Positions 59,051-64,000 of a DNA stretch of 64,000 bases are shown here, piece after piece. The notes below the pieces were generated by a model. The model ran no database searches. It was not told the origin of the DNA and saw only the letters and a program-made list of their open reading frames with translations. Source of the DNA: an uncultured Lachnospiraceae bacterium (lineage in GTDB: Bacteria; Bacillota; Clostridia; Lachnospirales; Lachnospiraceae); the NCBI GenBank assembly GCA_947632515.1, contig CANRPO010000005.1:62001-126000 (forward strand). The letters run 5' to 3'. Within the stretch, counting starts at the first letter, position 1; every line of letters begins with the position of its first letter. Position numbers and translations under genes: made by a program.

Positions 59051-59821
59051 ATGAGTTTATTAGTAAAAATAATAGATGGCCAGAAAAATAAGGTTTATTC
59101 CATTGCTGACAGAGGAAATGCAAAATTATATATCGAAGATTTATTTTTAAGAATGGAAACGGCAGATATTAAGGATATATCTACTGCAGAAACCTTTTTA
59201 AAAGAAAATCATTACGATTTTGATATTGTTACAGATCCGAATATAGCCGCTTATGGTATGATCCCTTATGTATATGATATACGGAATAAAACGTTATACA
59301 GAAATGGGGAACAGGCCAGTAAAGAGGGGACAGAATATATCGGCAAAATTAAATATCTGTTTTCCGGGGAAATCATGTATTATTCAGACATGGAATCCTT
59401 TTTTAATACGATAACGGAAGACAGCGATATTTACAGCCCGAATGAATTTTATTATTCTGCCATATCTCTTGATCCCAAGATACGAAAGGTAACAGATGAT
59501 TATTATTACGGTTCCTTCGGTGAAGATAATCCACGTTCTTTTGAAGAGTATAAACAGACTGATCTTAATGATCTGATTATGAACCGTGAAAGAACGCTGC
59601 GGGCAGAAGAAATTTACAAGATGCTTTTTGAACGCAGATATGCCGACTTTAAAGATTTCCCATGGATCAAAAATGCCGTAATATCCGATGAAAATAAAGC
59701 GGTCGCACAGATGAAAGAGCTTTATAATATGGTATCTGTGCTTGCAGACACGCAGGACATAGACCTGCAAAACCTTATCAGCGTCACCTTCCATGACAAT
59801 CCCATATTTCAAACGAAATAG
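59051..59821 (+). CDS. Uncharacterised AT-rich gene product
   Basis: 256 residues from ATG 59051 (GAAAGGAGAAAAATCT upstream). Noticeably A/T-richer in codon use than its neighbours, suggesting separate origin. It begins SLLVKIIDGQKNKVYSIADR. No known domain. Confidence 0.65.
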   Translation: MSLLVKIIDGQKNKVYSIADRGNAKLYIEDLFLRMETADIKDISTAETFLKENHYDFDIVTDPNIAAYGMIPYVYDIRNKTLYRNGEQASKEGTEYIGKIKYLFSGEIMYYSDMESFFNTITEDSDIYSPNEFYYSAISLDPKIRKVTDDYYYGSFGEDNPRSFEEYKQTDLNDLIMNRERTLRAEEIYKMLFERRYADFKDFPWIKNAVISDENKAVAQMKELYNMVSVLADTQDIDLQNLISVTFHDNPIFQTK

Positions 59822-59875
59822 AAAACGGGATAAGTTTTGAAGGAATGTGAAGAAAATTATACAGGAGGCATGAAC

Positions 59876-60796
59876 ATGAAAAGAGTATACGGCGCCATCA
59901 ACGAAGAGATGGCAAGAGCAGCAAAAAACGCCAACTCCATGAGCGATTACCGCGAGGGGAGTGCTACCGGAGAATACAGGCAGTACGTCGATCTGGTGTA
60001 CGACATTGTTGAGAAGATCGCCGAGGTACGGCCCCACTTACTGGAAAAGGCCACCGGAATGGCAGAGCGGTACAGCCGGAAACTGGCTGATTATTACAAC
60101 GCGTATTACCGAAACGAGGCAAGCTGCCCGTCGATCCTGATCTCGGGAGGCAGTAATTTCCCCGTAAAGAAAAAAGCGCGACAGAACAACCGCAGAGAAA
60201 GTCTCATGAATGAATGGAACTATCTGAACGAGTATGCGGGTAAGATCAGGAATCTTCTGACAATGGAGCAGCCGATCCTTTCAAGCGACGAAAACGCGAT
60301 TGAGTTGCTGGAAGATAAGCTGGCAGACCTGATCGAGACGCAGGAGAAGATGAAGGCGGCAAATAAAGCAATCCGCATGAAGAATGTCGAGGAGGGAAAC
60401 GACGTACTCGCCGATCTGGGATTCAGCGAAAAGCAGATCTCTGCTCTGAGAACGCCGGACTACTGCGGGAGAATCGGTTTTCCGAATTACGAGCTCTCCA
60501 ACAACAACGCAAATATCCACCGTGTCCGCGAGAGACTGGAAAATCTGAAAAAGACGAAAGAGGCCGGCGATACCCGGACGGAATGTGAGTTCTGCAAAAT
60601 CGTCGAGGACACGTCCTCCATGAGGATCAAGCTCATTTTCGAGGGAAAGCCGGAGCCGGAGGTCCGTGAAATCCTTAAATCGAGCGGTTTCCGCTGGGCT
60701 CCCTCACAGGGCGCATGGCAGAGACAGCTTACTGCAAACGGTAAGTATGCGGCCCAAAAGGCGATTGAGGCGATTGGTAAGTTATCGTCGATGTGA
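59876..60796 (+). CDS. Conserved plasmid/phage protein with DUF3560-like tail
   Basis: 306 residues from ATG 59876, spaced 7 bp from AGGAGG. A helical body with RRESLMNEWNYLNEYAGKIR, the block RTPDYCGRIGFPNYELSNNN, and a C-terminal module KPEPEVREILKSSGFRWAPS followed by WQRQLT. The last module, an amphipathic unit with the FRW..S..AWQRQ pattern, is common in plasmid and phage proteins near methyltransferases. Likely nucleic-acid associated; function unproven. Confidence 0.7.
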   Translation: MKRVYGAINEEMARAAKNANSMSDYREGSATGEYRQYVDLVYDIVEKIAEVRPHLLEKATGMAERYSRKLADYYNAYYRNEASCPSILISGGSNFPVKKKARQNNRRESLMNEWNYLNEYAGKIRNLLTMEQPILSSDENAIELLEDKLADLIETQEKMKAANKAIRMKNVEEGNDVLADLGFSEKQISALRTPDYCGRIGFPNYELSNNNANIHRVRERLENLKKTKEAGDTRTECEFCKIVEDTSSMRIKLIFEGKPEPEVREILKSSGFRWAPSQGAWQRQLTANGKYAAQKAIEAIGKLSSM

Positions 60797-60821
60797 TTCA
60801 TATTACGTTTTATCTTGGAAC

Positions 60822-60852
60822 AAAGCCTGTCGGTACATCCGGCAGGCTTTTT
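60822..60852 (+). terminator. Intrinsic terminator
   Basis: AAGCCTGTCGG pairs with CCGGCAGGCTT, followed by T. Confidence 0.85.
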
Positions 60853-60869
60853 AAATGTGTCAACATGTA

Positions 60870-60903
60870 TTGACATATTTTCATTATATTGTATAATATA
60901 CAA
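60870..60903 (+). promoter_or_regulatory. Class B promoter of recD2-like gene
   Basis: TTGACA (60870-60875), 16 bp, TATAAT (60892-60897), perfect palindrome TTGTATAATATACAA (60889-60903), TGTCAACATGTATTGACA at the -35. Confidence 0.88.
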
Positions 60904-60922
60904 AAGGAGGCGGAACAGGGTT

Positions 60923-63169
60923 ATGCGCGGAAAATTTACCTATAAAATCATGAAAAATGAAGAAACCGGGTACTGTGTATTCCGCTATCATTTTGCCGAG
61001 ATCAACCGGGATGTCAGTTGCATCGGCTATAATCTCCCCATGAACAAAATCACCTATGATTTTGAGTATGAGGAGATCCTGCATCCCAAGTACGGCCGTC
61101 AGTTTAAGATTATCAGTTTTACGGAGAGTATCGGAAAGGATAAGAATGAACTGGTGGAATATATGGCCATGACATACGACGGGATAGGCCGGACAACCGC
61201 AGAAAGAATTTATGCGAAGTTTGGCGCATCCTGCATTGACGTGATCGAGCAGGATCCCGTCAAGCTGCTTAGTGTGCCGAGAATCAGCAGAAATGTACTG
61301 GATAAGATTCTTGCGTCCGTTAAAAAGAAGAACCAATATAAGGATCTGTACATGCTGCTTTTAAAGCATGACTTCTCCAATAAGCTGATCGAGCGCATTA
61401 TCCGCGTATATCATGAAAGGGCTTATGAGCGGATCAGGGAAGATCCATATATCCTTTGCGAGATCAAAGGGATAGATTTTCGCAAAGCCGATCTGCTAAG
61501 AGAAGAATGCGGGATCAGCCCGACAGATGACAGGCGCCTGTCAGCCGCGGTGCTCCAGAGTCTTAAGGATGATACCGTAAACGGAAATTCCGGCACAACA
61601 AAAGATACCCTGTTAAATACCATGTACCGTTATCTGGCATCGGACATACCCGCGCCGGAGGCAAAAAAGATCATGTGGGGCGCTGTTCTTAAAATGATTC
61701 AGTTTGAGCGGATTTCCTACCGCAAGGTTTTTTTCCGGAACAACATCGTACAGTATATGTACCTTAAATATATGTGCGATGCGGAGAATCAGTTCGCCGC
61801 CGGCGTTGTCTCCATCATGCGGGAGCCATGCGAGCCTGTCCCGGATCCGGAACGTCTGATCCGGGCGCAGGAAAATACTTTTGGTATTCGTCTGGACGAA
61901 TCACAAAAAGATGCCATCCGGTTATGTTTTACCAACAACTTCCTTTTGATTGTAGGCGGTCCCGGTATGGGAAAAACCACCATCATAAACATCATATGCG
62001 CGATCTATGAGCAGTTGTATGTGTACGGCAAACAAAATAAGAACGAACCGGAACTTCTTGCGCCGACCGGACGAGCGGCCAGAAGGCTGAGTGAGTTAAG
62101 CGGCAGAGAGGCATCGACCATCCACAGCCGCCTGCATCTGGGGATCCGGGAACAGGACGGTAATGCGGCAGAAGAAGAGGCGGAACCGATTAGGGACACC
62201 CTACTCATTGTGGATGAGTTCTCCATGGTTGACCTTTTGCTTGGCTGCAAACTGCTATCCAAGGTGGAGCACTGTAAGGTGGTCTTTGTGGGTGACGAAA
62301 ACCAGTTGCCTAGTGTCAACGCAGGACAGCTTTTATATGATCTTGTCACCTGCGGCTGCGTACCCGTGGCCAGACTGAAAACCACCCACAGGCAGGAGAA
62401 AGGCTCCTCCATCTGTCTCAACGCCAACGGAATGCAGAACGGGGTCTATGATCTTATCGAGGATCGGGATTTTCGCATATCCTGTGCAGAGGATCCTAAA
62501 CTGGCCGATATGAAGAAACTGCAGATGATTGAAGATGCCATGATTAAGGAGTACCTGGATTGCAGAAACTCGCCGGAGTTTGAAAGTGTGGTCTGCCTGT
62601 GTCCCTATAAGAAATACCCCGCAGGCGTTTATTCCGTCAACAGACGAATACAGGACATCGTGAACCCTTTAAACGGACGCGCGGAGATGAAAGGGACACA
62701 TGAGATGGTGTTCCGTGTGGGCGATCATGTGATGCACCTGAAAAATGAAGACGACACCATGAATGGCGATCTTGGTATCGTAAAGAGGATCTACAGGGAT
62801 CCCTATAATGGAATGACTATGGATGTCGTGTATGATACCTATATAGGTTTGGTAAACATGACCTATACCCCGGCCAATATCGAAGACGTCACTTTGGCCT
62901 ATGCCATGACGGTCCACAAGAGCCAGGGCAGTGAGTATGACGCCGTGATTACCTGCATCACGGGCTTTCATAAGCCTATGCTGTATCTGAATATCCTTTA
63001 TACCGCCATCACCCGCGGAAAGAAGAGAGTATATCTGCACACGGATTCAAAGGAAACCATAAAAACCGTAGTGCTAAACAAGGATATGAAACGCCGCAAC
63101 AGTCTGGTGGCACACAATATCCGCGCTTTATGCGAGGAAAAGTACGAACAGATGCGTCTGGCACTGTAA
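60923..63169 (+). CDS. recD2: RecD2-like helicase (SF1B)
   Basis: 748 residues from ATG 60923 (AAAGGAGGCGGAACAGGGTT upstream). Helix-hairpin-helix repeats in the N-terminal 300 residues (YDGIGRTTAERIYAKFG, LLSVPRISRNVLDKIL) precede the helicase core: Walker A GGPGMGKTT, motif II LIVDEFSMVD, motif III GDENQLPSVNAGQLL, then LKTTHRQEKGS, and C-terminal AMTVHKSQGSEYDAVI and LYTAITRGKKRVYL. RecD2 unwinds DNA 5' to 3' without RecBC and acts in repair and mating of mobile DNA. Under a perfect class B palindrome. Confidence 0.92.
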   Translation: MRGKFTYKIMKNEETGYCVFRYHFAEINRDVSCIGYNLPMNKITYDFEYEEILHPKYGRQFKIISFTESIGKDKNELVEYMAMTYDGIGRTTAERIYAKFGASCIDVIEQDPVKLLSVPRISRNVLDKILASVKKKNQYKDLYMLLLKHDFSNKLIERIIRVYHERAYERIREDPYILCEIKGIDFRKADLLREECGISPTDDRRLSAAVLQSLKDDTVNGNSGTTKDTLLNTMYRYLASDIPAPEAKKIMWGAVLKMIQFERISYRKVFFRNNIVQYMYLKYMCDAENQFAAGVVSIMREPCEPVPDPERLIRAQENTFGIRLDESQKDAIRLCFTNNFLLIVGGPGMGKTTIINIICAIYEQLYVYGKQNKNEPELLAPTGRAARRLSELSGREASTIHSRLHLGIREQDGNAAEEEAEPIRDTLLIVDEFSMVDLLLGCKLLSKVEHCKVVFVGDENQLPSVNAGQLLYDLVTCGCVPVARLKTTHRQEKGSSICLNANGMQNGVYDLIEDRDFRISCAEDPKLADMKKLQMIEDAMIKEYLDCRNSPEFESVVCLCPYKKYPAGVYSVNRRIQDIVNPLNGRAEMKGTHEMVFRVGDHVMHLKNEDDTMNGDLGIVKRIYRDPYNGMTMDVVYDTYIGLVNMTYTPANIEDVTLAYAMTVHKSQGSEYDAVITCITGFHKPMLYLNILYTAITRGKKRVYLHTDSKETIKTVVLNKDMKRRNSLVAHNIRALCEEKYEQMRLAL

Positions 63170-63298
63170 AGCAGTATTCCGGAGGGCGGCAAATAACGGG
63201 GAAAGGATATAGCCTTTGAAAAAGCGGGGGTTAAATACAGAAAACAACTGTGATATGGAATATGGCACAGGGAAATGTATCGGGAGAAAAATGTAAAA

Positions 63299-64000
63299 AT
63301 GAAAGGTCAGTTAAGTCTGTTCGAGCCGGACTACATAAAAGATTCCGATTGCACGAAAGATACGCCGGTGGTACACGGAGTAAAAGATTCTCCAATATAC
63401 GGAAGAGGCGTGAGAATTAAGCCGAGGCTACCGGGGCGCACCGAATCTGAACACATGAAAAAAATATATCTGCCGGAGCTGTTACCTCTGGAGGAGTATG
63501 ATCTGATAGCCATATTGCTGTCCGGCGGAAAAGACAGCATAGCTTGTTATTACAAACTCCTGGAACTTGGAGTGCCAAAGTCAAAAATGGAGTTCTGGCA
63601 TCATGACATAGACGGCGAACACCCGACGCGGAGAATGGACTGGAGATGTACCCGAAATTACGTCCGGGCGCTGTCTGAGGCTGAGGGAATACCATTGAGG
63701 CTGTCATGGAGAGTAAACGGCTTTTTCGGAGAACTGTACAGAATAGGGGCGAGCGAGCCGGTGGAGTGGATGGAGCCGGACACCGGAGAGATCATCCGCT
63801 GCAGGCTATCGCCGAATTACGTCAAGTGCCGGGAGCTAAAGGAAAAGAGCCTGGATCAAATGGAAAACGAGCTGAAAAAATACGGGTACAGAATGAAGTT
63901 TCCCGCAAAGACCGGCGACCTGAGCCGCCGCTGGTGCTCCGCTTACCTGAAAATCATGGTTACAGACAGCGTAATGAGTAATCTCGACAGCCTGGGTAAA
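63299..64000 (+). CDS. PP-loop ATPase, PAPS-reductase/DndC-like, cut by window edge
   Basis: 234 codons open to the end of the window. It begins GQLSLFEPDY, with QLSLF a beta-clamp binding motif. The PP-loop SGGKDSIACYYKLLELG (about residues 72-88) is followed by EFWHHDIDGEHP and a Cys-containing segment (RWCSAYLKIM). This is the adenylating fold of PAPS reductase and of DndC, which activates sulfate or carboxylates through AMP. In phages such genes may serve nucleotide or DNA modification. The clamp motif supports a DNA-linked role. The C-terminus is not visible. Confidence 0.8.
   Translation, partial: MKGQLSLFEPDYIKDSDCTKDTPVVHGVKDSPIYGRGVRIKPRLPGRTESEHMKKIYLPELLPLEEYDLIAILLSGGKDSIACYYKLLELGVPKSKMEFWHHDIDGEHPTRRMDWRCTRNYVRALSEAEGIPLRLSWRVNGFFGELYRIGASEPVEWMEPDTGEIIRCRLSPNYVKCRELKEKSLDQMENELKKYGYRMKFPAKTGDLSRRWCSAYLKIMVTDSVMSNLDSLGK

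Noticed and set aside
1-64000. Phage structural or conjugation module
   Set aside because: I looked for terminase, portal, capsid, tail, relaxase and type IV secretion genes and saw none in this window.

Overview
The window looks like part of a large extrachromosomal or prophage-like element (megaplasmid, phage-plasmid or large phage) of a gut clostridium, most likely a Lachnospiraceae. The evidence is strong AGGAGG ribosome sites, TTG/GTG starts, sigma-A type promoters, several small-protein families typical of clostridial phages and plasmids, a ParM-like segregation actin, a private replication/repair set (topoisomerase III, RecG-like and RecD2-like helicases, SOS-type Y-family polymerase), four DNA methyltransferases and about thirty uncharacterised genes. 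No virion structural genes, conjugation genes, integrase, replication initiator or rRNA are visible, so phage versus plasmid cannot be settled here. The taxonomic guess is an inference from style, not from a marker gene.

Layout. 1-7.2 kb: lipoproteins, a degenerate HNH protein, a DNA methyltransferase and an HD-GYP protein. 7.2-8.7 kb: an RNA-rich block with a promoter-plus-terminator small RNA, a long structured transcript containing a 64-nt tRNA-like element, an XRE regulator, tRNA-Glu(UUC) and a further structured segment. 9.4 kb: PspA. 10.2-18.5 kb: the most interesting part, with three tandem paralogous membrane proteins, an AAA+ ATPase, a Cas12f-like protein whose first RuvC aspartate is replaced by tyrosine and whose zinc finger is missing, two mini CRISPR-like arrays, and four copies of a structured RNA scaffold. 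15-17 kb: a possible RNase and a PIN/antitoxin pair. 19-21 kb: YolD-like protein and SOS-regulated polymerase on the minus strand. 21-25.5 kb: small uncharacterised genes. 25.6-31.5 kb: topoisomerase III, flotillin, thermonuclease. 31.5-36.1 kb: duplicated cassettes of membrane, zinc-ribbon and XRE proteins. 36-40.3 kb: radical SAM, C5 and N4/N6 methyltransferases. 40.4-46.8 kb: ParM operon, ASCH protein, broken small genes, DUF4317. 46.8-51.5 kb: chemoreceptor, rhomboid protease, transglutaminase. 51.5-64 kb: DUF5688, DUF4942 methyltransferase, RecG, RecD2 and a PP-loop ATPase cut by the window edge.

How it may work together. The Cas12f-like protein retains the guide-binding style of type V-F proteins but looks nuclease-dead. 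Its guides sit behind a scaffold that folds like a tracrRNA or natural single-guide RNA. One guide matches, over 11-13 contiguous bases, the -35 region of three promoters of this same element. These promoters belong to a family (TTGCAA, 16-bp spacer, often a run of nine G), most of them followed by a short conserved terminator hairpin in the 5' leader. My leading hypothesis is an element-borne RNA-guided transcriptional repressor that tunes the element's own promoters and perhaps host genes. A second family of promoters shares a palindrome over the -10 box and a conserved box at -35, suggesting a second, protein-based regulon covering topoisomerase, ParM, RecG, RecD2, rhomboid and the RNA block.

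Several genes carry homopolymer-linked frame breaks (G9, T9, A7). These are either phase-variable switches or assembly indels.
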